64,000 nucleotides of DNA from CAYZQH01 sp050300015 (GCA_050300015.1 JBNKWZ010000004.1:81079-145078); one strand, 5' to 3'. Shown: positions 38,001-44,506, numbered from the stretch's first letter. Notes: generated from the sequence alone by a model not told the origin. A program made the numbers and translations.

Positions 38001-39009
38001 CAATGGTGATTGCCCCGCCGTCGCCGTTCAAAGATGAAGCATCCAACGAGCCGCCACTCAGTACAATTTCGCGCTCAGCACTGAACTCGATGAACCCGCC
38101 TGTGCCCGCGATTGCAGTGCTTTTGAGCTCGGCGCCTTGGTGCAGCTCCGCCTGATTCGAGGCCAGTATATCAATGACGCCCGCATTGCCACCGCCAATA
38201 GCACTGGTGTCCAGCAGTGCACCATTTTGAACTTGAATGTCTTTTGCGCGGATTTCGATAAAACCGCCATCGGCCAAATCAGTTCCCGATTGCGCTACAA
38301 GATCACCACTGATGGTGAGGCCGTGGCCGGCAGACAAATAAATGCCGTATTGGTCAATATGGAGGTCATTGGCGCTGGTACCCGTATTAACGAGCTGTGG
38401 CACCACAAGCGCGGCGTTTCTAATTTCTCCGGAGATATCGACGGACCCTGCGTGAATATCAGTGTGCGTGCGAGTGTAAATGGTGCCCTCAACTGATACC
38501 AAACCATCGTCCGAAAGGGGAACGTTGTGCTGCTGTAGCTGTAAGGTCTTCTCACCGATGCTATTCACATCCTCAAAAAACGAGTCAACGAAATGCTGGG
38601 AGGGGGTTAGCAGTCTCAATGAGCCGGTATTAATTTTTCCATTTTTACCCACCACCATGCCGTTGGAGGCAGCAAACACCAAATTGGCATCAAGTTGACC
38701 TTTGTGTAATCCATTAACAATTCCATCGATATTCACCTGGTGATCGGTGATGATATTGATCAGAGCGTTGGCGGCATAGGGTTGATGTAAGTTAACCGTA
38801 TCATCGGTATCGACATTGAATTTGCGAAAGCTATTGTAGGCTTTGTCGCCGTGAAGTGTTTCGGTTGTAATATCTGTGACCAGACCATCAGTGGTAACCT
38901 CCGTGTCCGTACGGCCATCTATCACTATGTCAGCCGCATTGGCGAGTAAGGGACTAAAAGCGAAGAGAGCAAGATGGGAAAGGGCGCGTTTCGAGGTTTT
39001 GAGCTTCAT
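23014..39009 (-). CDS. Giant TpsA filamentous adhesin, LktA-type (5331 aa)
   Basis: A two-partner-secretion exoprotein. Signal peptide (residues 1-25, FAFSPLLANA) is followed by a TPS secretion domain to about residue 250 (GDKAYNSFRKFNVDTDDTVN, GLVTDITTE, ANLVFAASNGMVVGKNG) resembling leukotoxin LktA-family adhesins. Residues about 330-640 look like beta-helix. About 650-2990 is built of many Gly/Ala-rich units of 50-65 residues with the pattern G(A/S)VxVNxIxNxTxA. About 3230-3540 is a helical, Glu/Gln-rich coiled-coil segment, rare in such proteins. The C-terminal third returns to beta-helix, and cysteines appear only near residue 4136 and in the last 50 residues. Likely surface attachment, or possibly cytotoxicity like LktA. 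Confidence 0.93.
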   Translation of the reverse strand: MKLKTSKRALSHLALFAFSPLLANAADIVIDGRTDTEVTTDGLVTDITTETLHGDKAYNSFRKFNVDTDDTVNLHQPYAANALINIITDHQVNIDGIVNGLHKGQLDANLVFAASNGMVVGKNGKINTGSLRLLTPSQHFVDSFFEDVNSIGEKTLQLQQHNVPLSDDGLVSVEGTIYTRTHTDIHAGSVDISGEIRNAALVVPQLVNTGTSANDLHIDQYGIYLSAGHGLTISGDLVAQSGTDLADGGFIEIRAKDIQVQNGALLDTSAIGGGNAGVIDILASNQAELHQGAELKSTAIAGTGGFIEFSAEREIVLSGGSLDASSLNGDGGAITIDPDTVTVSQNTLMAGKNIKFEADKNIVIETGVTVSSRTVGTVDHANADSSGDSGNIQIKAPDINIKAGAQVLAHATGDFKPGDVTISNLRQFDLGDIDPSQVSIGGKTLAQWFGSDKTIEDIATELGIDADDLARILNQDSTAKIAIGEGSGTPVLIKGGNIDIHSYASDRFGLSTNEAFIKKATASVDIVNATITGSDSVKVFAEADTIMLPEFFDGENQVEHSGFSVDLNDVLQTYLDGLTPPDSLYYINTQADATTTLGNGVSITQSPKVNVQSLARVGGDPASTTYFLGLEGIKADASATTILADNVQLTGDAVSVTSATESSLEVNAANSKPIPGAKFGLALGMVIADMTATTDVQQSATVSGTTVNIASSTEQSVTNTTSAEKTGGSTTMVAVGINDTNNHAFTTVAGTLNAIDAITVSAQTDTEDNEVSVTGGSAGRLGLGDRFNNLKNAAGGLLLSKALSPVTKWNEKAGDVLFKQTKAGKRNIAGAFSILDTDNTATATIADGARMSASKSIDVTSNVNDAIQVHANVNATSEGNAVGGALALTLQDNKANTDVQTNTVLTARAVNITADTQIEYPWSFDYKSLTDWYDFASGSWQEMLFNTVAFNANNAKKGGAAASVNTQLLNNSASAIVSDGATIHLTAGDANNNPALKVAAKTDTNMIGLAGKSPISNSKSAVGGSVSVVTLGGTTEARLGAATVDGEEDSSSVDVDAETIANYIEISESGGYAENMAIAGSVGYFETDFTTESGIDSDADITASKVSATTGTDQAIWNVAGELIASKGTAAGISVAINSLNSTTHAYVGDQSESATLTDHPNTAITADTVTVSARTDGVAEAISVTGAVSANSDSSGGTLSKLSNAYNKMNNGLIAATDWLNSQRGTKSKYNGSGVSGSQSEPNSEAPKYGIGLSGSASVNEAALITTAEVEHARISAKDLIVSAVNHTDITAAGGGASFVRANASGGKGSVAFAGSVAYNRVENQTLGAITDSVVGLADEVVVQALSGGEQLSVAIGLAVNASSNTQKAYSSAGSVSVTESANTTDATVEDSEINAQTSGQEVSITAYDKTDIGTGAGALFAGGRGGVGASVTVTTIQNSVSAELNRSSLNNFKRLAINAISSTNIVAGSAMAAGGTESSSLAGSFIFNDIGNTVSAGTSTVNVVTADSVTVNALDSKGDATLDGIITEKSAATDASQMDYSGQELEAEGKGTSILAVAGQIQAGKNNVGVSLVSNAIHNHYQTEITDSSLRSKQVDVGARGESESIALALGAALAKGSFAGAGSVVLNDTANVMSNTIANSTLAGAGTQVEANDKSTIKALAGQVAFSKKAAIGAAVASNSIANQVTSTLDGATLSLTQNADINAINEAAIKVIAAAGAAGSDGAVGASIGINTIGNQTTAKLSQGQSDSKHSLSILAQDNSSIGNITGAVAGAGKAAAGAAITVNTIDNQIDASVEGGVWDLLNYTQKALSSSRIDAIAIGLGASGQAALAGSVAVDTITSHTNASVADSASISADQNALVLAKSDDAITVAAGAAGVGLSTAGLGGSVAVNDNAAQTTAKVDGANIEALGQGDGAEVTDGSLTQTDIAAGITDLTKYDKLDLTQLQNHKTVHGVAINAASTQQIDTIAVSAGVGQYAGIAATVVVNSLGGQTEAALLNSEVNPSGNGASAQQVDVTASDHSYGNNFIGALGLSLEGAGIGVGSDNQSFSHTTRARIDTSSVNAKADVGLTAEASQAVTSTSLGGGGGLGALAASGSVIEFDAITEALVNGATLQAQDFRINALGLNDFYATDASAAFGGIAASGVWTVVQNNSHLEASATDSPLTISNSIAVNAQNTTELNGISAAGAGAGGYAVAGMGAYYDMKGSTTAGLYNSDNTGTLDSVSVAASETLNAKAFAGSVALGGTAGVGASVLVTNINSQVIAEQVDSGVDAESVVVSATTARSLDGESLAGAAGGTLGISGTALVANLGSERSAKADQEVDSDGDGTVSKMNQQAEEDKTASFANTKANIISSDQRQALATNTQTSLKSNASFNHQTKASVRGSDPVSANTLNVTATDNTDLQLTAGAGAIGGVAAGAAVIVNKVKNSTEAELAGNVDAATTHVNAIAQDRSKGIDTKAYAGAAGLLGLGAAVVINDIDNQVSTSLAGDIRGSDSLDVTAKDTSTASADLVNVSAGVVGAGAVVGELHKASTITTDIAAQLHDFQTVNLTANSTGAMSATGFAAAGGILGSANAAVVTVDQKTAATVTLADNLNWGDLGSAVIKATGGADASSRAEGVSVTAGLGMGASIAIAENSAQSVVEVGDNVSIAADAISFESSYTNSEITAEAFASTGGLVSATASQATARNTANVSLTVGDNAHFDAAELSLTTQDDSTLDATSSGLTVGGLAAVGANKAASRQESENTLTVGKNLTLSHNDNTDISAESNNQSRAKTVSGSGGLITGVSSIAETDTQGSTRITFGGRDDALQLKVGDLSLFATRNNNVNSRVDATAASLVGASGASAKNTVQSNAEVNIREGASINAEQATLLAKNTLIKDWWSGSNADNARENAKSASGGAIDAPAASSDTNATLTARVNIAQANASTPTAIITQQSGTDAQSHGIDIRALNDVTARDKTVLNSGGAVSVADASSKLVTTGNATINVGDQAGLSAVGLGQGVLLSALNRGNLDSNASADSYGLAGAPSGAAWSKFYANSNVDLAVRSLIMANKGDVFIGAGEDDQGGQVINARARVNLWNKTAVPISTDPDAVALINSNSDIQVRGNPGAADSGANVLADQSIYLYANRGQQNVDAKGTGKDLYREVVGAVASGISEAFGGGKVSLDIHHQTNTQSGEATVQVDGHVESSIHRKQYLTITDSATEINNGNTKSYGITARQIPENDSSNQVADGSSQYYVFQSSDGIHYDAPRVESIIGKLDERIKELRKLQSEYSNDEVAQLAYQAEINFLEKQKEALGLSFSAPANEDGSGGTLQYDSFFANRETLQLQYNDLDSSFKERQTAVSDQLSAFNTDITSVNNAQTAFQTLSAAQAALNAELAKDSDDQDAATVTALTNARNAARTNYESKLSVVATDIDSAIDFEKTAYGPVSAEDTASIDAAIASGDQASIASAIGDANTNIEATEANNIAGQIVQLTSRKQNVEGQIADNTTDASVLTTQKSYLQSTRDTYETEENQQLASLQTALDNFKQDIDQLPADYTGPIGDFVAVHDIDIPLGNVSVKADNLVGQGNLWAPGDAEVKVDSSSPVHLTFGSIRIDDDGGNLYFNRGLVYSNADINRYNQSGVANFNVVTNETSVPQVDIQTHYNPLNVADTSRVRAVAPDLRFGVSGKARSVIKNARGAFSVLSEAGSLYFENTDVLAGKIDIKAKNGSFVQSYAADGSSQDDGSAFYHVAGDPGSALTSNRNTPLSSAIGDGSGKGIISNGDVFLAARYLNINGTIQSGIENWAIEIPSDSAFKFRVAASNLDSDLRAKVDKLHLGQAYTDNDNYVEFGLPYAEAYFTRLQASQGAATALDLPFNLSLATGEEALGATFHMSGEGHNIQLDGVEVNGGFIQVLGQIMNTSANGKGKLRVLDGYGKIRVDNQSDYPLYVNSVSTGRGVEGIVDITDIREQEDGKIKTLVNTVYRRFNGVQETSSVTLHGITESAPDLDARNWTTSGADSYLPKGYSANNATDGQWYVWTEGLDFSEKKRYEITSDVLIGAIDISSKLTDKYLVSSKVLDSYRVGDGTFLLNGLDPSKNPELDGLGNTKDLTDLRNNIKPDRTSLASNTHTTSTSKPKKIKSWNNCNWWTLCIASKRHEIWEKTVGKTNITKKALYASYPIGIEFIGDESGGDINIQSSKDIVLQGNMVNGSGGVDVRSAQGDIKVANQQAVLRAGIVQLFAQGDIGTALNGAAEEPSFVNMDLGTNGKVMATSQTGNVQLRTATGQMTLGDISAAKTANISAAGDLRQSSGDVLKAQRANIVSTGGIGSETEMLQLQLGYSADFSNPESVGLNAEAGGNIYLQHTGNESIGNKDGHLLVDQVVSLGGDVVLHSSGDIVDNNPDQSIDQRTWDQLISYWDGLSLLKDTQNNKEKQAREEKNFGALKTQDYRSYWAIRNTQDDPSVYNPDFTYHVSDVEKQSLQAAYLQQDQTLTEQQMQDKIAVYATQRTDFYHELHTSLGALTDGAYDPTYHYQLTDADKANLLDGSSWTEVELGLALKPGALKELTDTNPILKAPNVQGDSVTLVSDTSVGDKGFNSGTFVITVDTANPAATVAALTDEEKVALASAEVGDISIQDNVITVTRHSPLVVGVNSNGALDVSAMDNIYLASEQAVRLNQLQADKVISIKSADGITPLTSGSCGAHICAESVILEAGEGGIASVAQPIRVSASKDLTLRGTGDAVVSGAELPIASAYSAKGAVVLTTTGSITDALPGDNNYSLNILADDVRLSAGVSIGEVDNSLEVATQAKGSEEKDCADDPLCEKFQAKGIQADAGVDIYLAAPSPRYLVTKAVDAGANIRIAGGSPQLVIDGVMQAGGTIDVAASESLLLTQNAHVLAKNGADLTVNISSEQDIHADPAAKIDVLGGNLNLTALGTVDIPGVFTNPDGALTGDAPVAPSANAQLDIAGQTNVDTSGSVVMTGQIKPDGEQASGLNINSGELIWLEDLSVAGKGNLNATQSTYTSQAHFEGDLNAKAPQAVEIHQTTVDGELIVNGDRVVVDSALVNDGDLMSEQSKSTAISNSRVNNGTVQAVASERIEVRETTVAEAEGSLTLLEAPEVESDILFSQQGRIAAVITGTDSGLAETVDWKSATSQGNPLYLSKLSSREANVEHEGNRIQVQQGQGDLANFQSFAANAQINNRSFDKSDADVQFYNPDPSYWLDMDGNKISTNALLMYRRYGYDVDSPLGKNVTLADYSTAQTVLNQNNLQMAQTSLTQSNEPVVTMAKDSSTYWEIQSTVCDEMAPQQWCAFQSSEDNSWLCIPIANVPGGRCDLYFNSF

Positions 39010-39771
39010 TGGTTAACCTTATATAAGTTAAATAAGTACCAGAACTTGCCTAAGCGCTCAGCAAGCCAAACTTCTTTATATATTGAATGTATTTTTGATT
39101 TCGCTTTATTCGGAAAGGTACACTGAAAAACCACCGTTGTTATTGTTGTGATGACTCGGAGAATAGGGTTTATTATTGTTGGTTAACTAACAAAGCCGCG
39201 ACAAGCTCAAGTTTTCGACAGATAATAACTTGAAATGCATTTTTGTTATCGGCCATATGCGTGATGTGTGGGGCCTAACGGACCCCATAATGTCAGATGG
39301 TAAGTACAGACTAAACCCATCAACACCATCTTCGCAGACAGGGAAGGGATTATGCCCTACCCAGGCCCTGGGTACAATCTTTGGGCCTCAAATACGGAAC
39401 CCATTCATTAACAATAAATTTTTGCAAACATGACGCCACGCCCGAAGCCTCAAACTATACTTTTTCTAAATAACGGGTAGACGGCGCCGACTCAAAACAC
39501 ACCCACCATTGTTATTTTACCTGTTAACCAGTAAAGTCATTCATTTCACAAAGCACCTATTAACCCGGCAATCTTTTATGTCGGATTAATGCGGTACAAG
39601 AATGTGCCACCATAGGCCGGAACAGCCAGGTTAAGAGGTGACTGATCTTTGAGGTCTCGAGCAAAAACCACTTGGACTTCATCAGGCCCCTAGTCTATCG
39701 GCCAGATCTTTTTTAAGTGTGGGCAAAGTGTTGGTCTTCCTTATGGCGAAAAGCCTTGTTTGCAGCCGTTT
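39010..39771. other. Intergenic upstream of tpsA, with repeat copy 4
   Basis: Contains the tpsA promoter region (AAGG precedes its ATG) and, from 39556, an interspersed repeat. A 67-codon plus-strand frame at 39230 has no ribosome-binding site. No other gene is seen. Confidence 0.45.
39556..39624 (-). repeat. Two-hairpin interspersed repeat, copy 4 (short, degenerate)
   Basis: CCTATTAACCCGGCAATC, TTTATGTCGGATTAATGCGG and TACAAGAATGTGCC match the inverted core of copy 3 at most positions. The distal hairpin has decayed (GGCCGGAACAGCC), as has one arm of the GGGTTAAT hairpin (GGATTAAT). Confidence 0.65.
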
Positions 39772-42759
39772 TCAGTGTTGTTGACCAGATAGAAGCGTAT
39801 TTAATGTTTGGGCTTCACCCCTAAGAATCGTGAGAATCTGGCTGTCTGTTTGCGGTTTAAAAAACAACCAGCCCTGTATAATATCGCAACCATACTCATT
39901 CAGAATGTTATATTGATCTAGAGTTTCCACGCCTTCTGCGACAACTTCCATGTCGAGGTTATGAGACATGGCTATGGTCGCTGACACTAGCTGGCGGTCT
40001 GGCTTTTTCGTGGCTAAATCATTGATGAATTCTCGGTCAATTTTTAATACATTAAAGCGATATTGTCGTAGGTAACTTAAAGAAGAATAGCCGGTACCAA
40101 AATCATCCATAGCCAAATTAACCCCCAGCTTATGCAGTTCAGCCATAACTTTGTCGGTATCAGGGCTGCCGCTTAGCAACACGCCCTCGGTAATTTCAAG
40201 CTCCAGATGCTCTGGACTCATTCCCTCTGAATGCAGTGTTTGTTGTATTCGAGATATCAGGTTTGTGGCGTAGAATTGCCGAGGAGACAAATTAACCGCC
40301 ATTGAATACGCAGGATCAAACTCACGATGCAGTTGGGCTAGGAATTTGATGGCTGTTTGAAATACAAAACAACCTATAGGGTTAATCAGACCATTGGCCT
40401 CAGCGATGGGGATAAACTCAGTAGGGGATATTTCACCTAACTCTTCATTAGACCAACGCAAGAGCGCCTCGAAGCCCCTAATTTTTTGGGTTTTTGTGGA
40501 AATTTTTGGCTGGTAAAGCACATAAAATTCGTTGCGCTTAAGCGCTTGCCGCATAAGCCCTTCGAGCTTAAGCTTGCGTGAAACATTGTTATGAAGCTCC
40601 GTCGTGAAAAATGCGTAAGAACCATAGCTTTTGTCTTTAGCATGATGCGTTGCGGAATCGGCATTTTTTAACAACTCCTCGGGTGAATCGCCGTCATTAG
40701 GATAGATGGCAATACCAATGCTGGCACTTAAAGTAACGACCTGAGCGTTTATGTCTATAGGGTGCTGTAGAGCTTGATGAAGCCCCTGAGCAATAATCGC
40801 TGCCGTACTGTCATCCTGCAAAGCCGTAATAATTGCAAGAAACTGATCGCCGCCTAATCGCCCCAATATCGAATTAGCGCCCAGAGCCTGACTTAAGATG
40901 ACTGAAATCTGGTCCAGCACTCGATCCCCAGCTTTGTGCCCAAAAATATCGTTGATTTTTTTAAAGTCGTCGAGATCAATAGAGAGCATGGCTATTTTCT
41001 CATTGCTCTCCTCAGCTTGTCGGATAAATTGCGATAGGCGCTCTTGTATTAAAAACCGATTGGGTAGACGGGTAATGGGGTCGTAGTAGGCGTAACGCAT
41101 CAGTTCGCTAGTGCGCCTTTTGACCTTTCGGTTTAACGTGACGTTCCAAATTAAAATAGTAGACAACAATAAAGAAAAGCCGACCAAAAGTTTTGTAAGT
41201 AGGCTGTGGTCAATACCGCCCTGATATTCAATGTGCAGCCATTTTTCAGATATGTCTTTATGAGTTTTATGGCTGATACTGTCGAGCCCTTTTTGCAAAA
41301 TGGGTACAAGCTCTGGCCAATCTTTCCTTACGGCAAAGTGTAAACTTTGTACTTCTCTAGAAACGGGAGCCACGACTTTTAAGTTAGTCAAGTTCAACTT
41401 TCGTATCCAATACGTTGCCGAAGCCACGTTGCCTACTAGGGCATCAATAGCTCCTCCGGAAAGCGCCATCAACAAAGCCTCAAGAGTTGGGTAAGCGTGG
41501 GGAACAATGCTCGAGTTTTCTAGCAGGTATCCATGATGTGAACTATTGGCCTGCACACCCACTCGCAAATCTTCTATGTCACTCAATGACAGAATAAAAG
41601 GAGCATCATCACGTGCGATAATAACGCGGTGAAATTCCAAATACGGTTTGGTGTAATTAAGATACTTCTCGCGCGCCTCAGTTTTGCCAACCGCAGGAAG
41701 AACATCTATTCCTCCAGATCTAGCCCCCTCGGTAGCTTGCTTCCAACTGAGCCCTTCAACAATAGTCATGTTTAAATTCAGGCGCTGATTTAACAATCGA
41801 ACATAATCAGAAGTCATTCCGCTGTAGCTACCATCCTCCATAAACTCAAAAGGTGCAAATTCGGGGTCGATACCCAAACGAATCTCCGGATGTTGTTCGA
41901 TCCAGCGCATTTCATCTTCCGTTAAATCGATATCAATTAATAGCTCTTGATAATCATCGGGTAACCAGCGAGCACGGAGTTTGTGCATGGTCTTTTCAGG
42001 AATGGATTTTAACGCTTTATTAATAATGGTTTTGAGCTCTGGCCAGTCAGCACGCACGGCAAAGCTTTCTGCTGCGCTATCTTTGTCGTAGACCGCGGCG
42101 TACTTGAGGTTGGTTAATAGATATTTGTTGCGCAAATAATGCCCCGCGCCCAAAAAGGCAATGGCCGCATCTGCCTTACCCGTAGAAACCGCCCTGAGGC
42201 CGTCTAGCATGGTGTCGACATAATAGGGCGTCATTTCAGGGTGTTTATAGAGAATGTCCTGAACATATTGGTAACTGTTAACAAGGGCGACCGTTTTGTT
42301 ATCAAGATCTTTTGCCTGGGTAACACTTTGGTTTTCACCTTCGGTGATAATAACCAGAGATTTCTTTATGTAGGGCTCAGAAAAAGTAAACCATTGTAGG
42401 CGCTCTGGCCGCTCAACCATTGTTGCAACCAGGTCCACCTGCTTTACCTTTGCGGCCTCGAAAAGACTGTCCCAAGTGTATTGGGGGTAAATAGAAAATT
42501 TTATCCCTAGTTTTTTCTCAATTATTCTGACGACATCAACAGACACACCTTCCAAATCCCCGTGGTCGTTCAGAAAACTGTAAGGTGGAAAATAGCCATC
42601 CAAAGCGACCGTGATAACGGGATGGCTTTCAAGCCATTGCTTTTCTGAATCGCTGAACGTGGGGGCATTTCCGAAATCTATCTCGTCGGCATGACTTATT
42701 GGAGGGCGAACGGCAACAAATAGTATGGTTAAAAATATCAGGCAGGTAATTATTCGCAT
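39772..42759 (-). CDS. Two-PBP sensor with GGDEF and EAL domains
   Basis: A 995-residue inner-membrane signalling protein. Signal peptide (1-24), two tandem periplasmic solute-binding (SBP_bac_3) domains (about 35-270 and 280-510), one membrane helix (about 520-545, LLVGFSLLLSTILIW), then GGDEF (about 560-720) and EAL (about 735-985). The GGDEF motif is GGDQF (636-640), so cyclase activity may be lost. EAL residues look intact: EALLRW (E764), ELEITEG, DDFGTGYSSLSYL, VVAEGVET. Predicted output is c-di-GMP hydrolysis controlled by a periplasmic ligand, perhaps an amino acid. It adjoins the adhesin gene, a plausible c-di-GMP-linked target, but no direct link is visible. Confidence 0.93.
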   Translation of the reverse strand: MRIITCLIFLTILFVAVRPPISHADEIDFGNAPTFSDSEKQWLESHPVITVALDGYFPPYSFLNDHGDLEGVSVDVVRIIEKKLGIKFSIYPQYTWDSLFEAAKVKQVDLVATMVERPERLQWFTFSEPYIKKSLVIITEGENQSVTQAKDLDNKTVALVNSYQYVQDILYKHPEMTPYYVDTMLDGLRAVSTGKADAAIAFLGAGHYLRNKYLLTNLKYAAVYDKDSAAESFAVRADWPELKTIINKALKSIPEKTMHKLRARWLPDDYQELLIDIDLTEDEMRWIEQHPEIRLGIDPEFAPFEFMEDGSYSGMTSDYVRLLNQRLNLNMTIVEGLSWKQATEGARSGGIDVLPAVGKTEAREKYLNYTKPYLEFHRVIIARDDAPFILSLSDIEDLRVGVQANSSHHGYLLENSSIVPHAYPTLEALLMALSGGAIDALVGNVASATYWIRKLNLTNLKVVAPVSREVQSLHFAVRKDWPELVPILQKGLDSISHKTHKDISEKWLHIEYQGGIDHSLLTKLLVGFSLLLSTILIWNVTLNRKVKRRTSELMRYAYYDPITRLPNRFLIQERLSQFIRQAEESNEKIAMLSIDLDDFKKINDIFGHKAGDRVLDQISVILSQALGANSILGRLGGDQFLAIITALQDDSTAAIIAQGLHQALQHPIDINAQVVTLSASIGIAIYPNDGDSPEELLKNADSATHHAKDKSYGSYAFFTTELHNNVSRKLKLEGLMRQALKRNEFYVLYQPKISTKTQKIRGFEALLRWSNEELGEISPTEFIPIAEANGLINPIGCFVFQTAIKFLAQLHREFDPAYSMAVNLSPRQFYATNLISRIQQTLHSEGMSPEHLELEITEGVLLSGSPDTDKVMAELHKLGVNLAMDDFGTGYSSLSYLRQYRFNVLKIDREFINDLATKKPDRQLVSATIAMSHNLDMEVVAEGVETLDQYNILNEYGCDIIQGWLFFKPQTDSQILTILRGEAQTLNTLLSGQQH

Positions 42760-43621
42760 TGGAATAACAGTCCTTCTTATACATGTTTTGTCTGTTTTTA
42801 TTAGTTTAGGAACCTCTGATTAAGTCCCGATAGCTTCTGGCCGTCAGTGTTTTCCGTGTTCAAGACCGTGCTTTGGCCGTTTTTGGTCCCTGCAAAAAGG
42901 CATTTTCTTCATCCATGACAGCCCAGATATACTGGAGACCTGTCGAGAAGCACTAACGTAGAAATCAAGAAGCTCAAAAGCCCTCTTCTCGTATGGAAAC
43001 CATTTGGACTGAACCAGAGGCCCCTTAGATCAATAGATCGCCCTGTTCGATCAATGGGTTTTCTGCCTTGAGTTGTCTGGCGCCCAAAATTTCATGTTGT
43101 GAAGTGGATTTAGATGACTCGGATTTGGGGTAAGCTGCCATCCTCCATTGACAACTATAGTCCAAAATCTGAACTTAGATATGCGAATAAACTTGATTCA
43201 ATGGCTTTCATCCGCAGGGAATATAAGGGGGCTATGAAATCAACACCTAGATCACTACACACCCTGCCGGCCTATAACTCGAGCGCCCAACCATCATAAA
43301 TTCATACCAGCCGGCCGCCATCTACTCCAACAAACCGACTCAAGCTACTTTTGAGACGATATGCTTGTCGTTGGGGGTTGAAAGAGTATTTGCTTGACTC
43401 AATAGTATTGAACATACTCTCGTCCGTTATGGGCACAAGCTACAACGCCATCTGAATTTAGTGCAACTTGGGGTTGTTTGGGTACCTTTAAGGCACTTTT
43501 GAAATGGGCTTTCGTGCCACCGCATAAAAACACTTGGTTTTCGCTGAACACCTAAAGTTTAGCGACCCTCAACAAGAGAAATGCGATCAACCGCTTTACA
43601 GCTTCACTTTCCTGGCGTTTA
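42760..43621. other. Intergenic, holds repeat B copy 2
   Basis: No supported gene. The left part contains repeat B (42808-42963). The remainder has short frames only and no RNA gene that I can see. Confidence 0.4.
42808..42963 (+). repeat. Dispersed repeat B, copy 2
   Basis: Begins AGGAACCTCTGATTAAG and ends AGCACTAACGTAGAAATC. It aligns over about 150 bp with 9004-9157 in the same orientation. The start resembles insertion-sequence terminal sequence; no transposase remains. Confidence 0.5.
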
Positions 43622-44119
43622 TTAATTGTCACGCTTGGTTCTACCACTTGTTTTGGGTGTACAAGTCGATATACGCTCCATAATGTAGTTAGGAAGCTCT
43701 ACACCTCGCATATCGACAGTATTCTCTCTTACGACAGAAAAACCCATTTTCTCGAAGAATGGCCTGGCGGTGATACTTACGTGAGAGTAGACCCTGTCCG
43801 AATTAGAATTTTCCAATAGAGCTTTCATCAAGGCTCTACCAACTCCTTTTGACTGATATTTTGCACTTACAAAAAAGTGATCGATGTAACCACCTTTTTG
43901 TATATCTGCATAACCTGCGATTATTCCCCCATGTTTGGCAATATAGGGCTTGATGTCTTGTAGCCGCGCCTTCCATTTTTCAGCATTATATTCAGATGGT
44001 AGCCATGCGCCTATCTGCTTTGGAGAATAGTCTTTTGAGCATACCTCGCGAATTGCCGAAGTAAATACTCCAAAGAGCTCACACTCAACTCCGTTGTAAT
44101 AATTTTGTATCGTGATCAT
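43622..44119 (-). CDS. GNAT family N-acetyltransferase
   Basis: A 165-residue acetyl-CoA-dependent acyltransferase. The acetyl-CoA loop is visible as YQSKGVGRALMKALLE (Q/RxxGxG/A pattern) after the beta-4 strand GGYIDHFFVSAKY. The C-terminal ITARPFFEKMGFSVVREN is typical of GNAT sequences. The acceptor substrate is unknown. It lies downstream of a DUF2164 gene, with imperfect attC-like cores on both sides of that gene, so both may be eroded cassettes. The C-terminal tail (TPKTSGRTKRDN) is unusual and may be a recent extension. Confidence 0.85.
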   Translation of the reverse strand: MITIQNYYNGVECELFGVFTSAIREVCSKDYSPKQIGAWLPSEYNAEKWKARLQDIKPYIAKHGGIIAGYADIQKGGYIDHFFVSAKYQSKGVGRALMKALLENSNSDRVYSHVSITARPFFEKMGFSVVRENTVDMRGVELPNYIMERISTCTPKTSGRTKRDN

Positions 44120-44251
44120 AGAATGCTAATACCATGCTAAGCCGATCAAACCGAGGGTATGGCTCAGCACGTACAATTGCCAAGCAATGCGCTAAACGGA
44201 GCGTAGATGAAGTGCCTGTCAGGCAAAACTACGGCTAGCCAAAATCTACTA
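44120..44251 (-). other. Possible degenerate attC between DUF2164 and GNAT genes
   Basis: Minus strand begins GCGCTAATAGTAG over the DUF2164 stop and ends CTTAGCATGGTATTAGC, like attC cores with substitutions. A CTACGCTCCG...GCGCATTG spacer resembles those of true sites. The stem arms do not pair well. Confidence 0.3.
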
Positions 44252-44506
44252 TTAGCGCCTAAATTCTGTAATTTTTTCCAGCTCCATTATTGAGTCATTC
44301 ACATCCTCAATACGCTTTTCTAATACTGTTTGAGCATCATACAAGCCTCGATTATAGAAATACGAACCTATTTCTTCTGAGATAAAATCCAACAAGAACA
44401 AAGCATCAAATTGACCAATCTCCGATTCAAGCTCTTCCCTAAAGTAAGATTGGATTTTCTGAGCTAATATTTCCTTCTCGCCTTTCGAAAATTCCATAAC
44501 TGCCAC
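44252..44506 (-). CDS. DUF2164 family protein
   Basis: An 84-residue acidic helical protein. FSKGEKEILAQKIQSYFREE, EIGQFDALFLLDFISEEIG and YNRGLYDAQTVLEKRIEDV cover the whole DUF2164 domain. The family has no established function and is common as a solitary gene, often in accessory DNA. The GTG at 44504-44506 has GGAGG five bases upstream and is preferred; an internal ATG at codon 4 is possible. The GGCGTTAG in front of the start looks like the distal core of an attC. Confidence 0.8.
   Translation of the reverse strand: MAVMEFSKGEKEILAQKIQSYFREELESEIGQFDALFLLDFISEEIGSYFYNRGLYDAQTVLEKRIEDVNDSIMELEKITEFRR

Noticed and set aside
23200..38700. Many long plus-strand frames opposite the adhesin gene
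   Set aside because: The repetitive, GC-biased adhesin sequence leaves antisense frames open; none has family similarity or a start signal.
6065..39624. Repeats considered as a CRISPR array
   Set aside because: The four copies are kilobases apart, in both orientations and without regular spacers; no cas genes.
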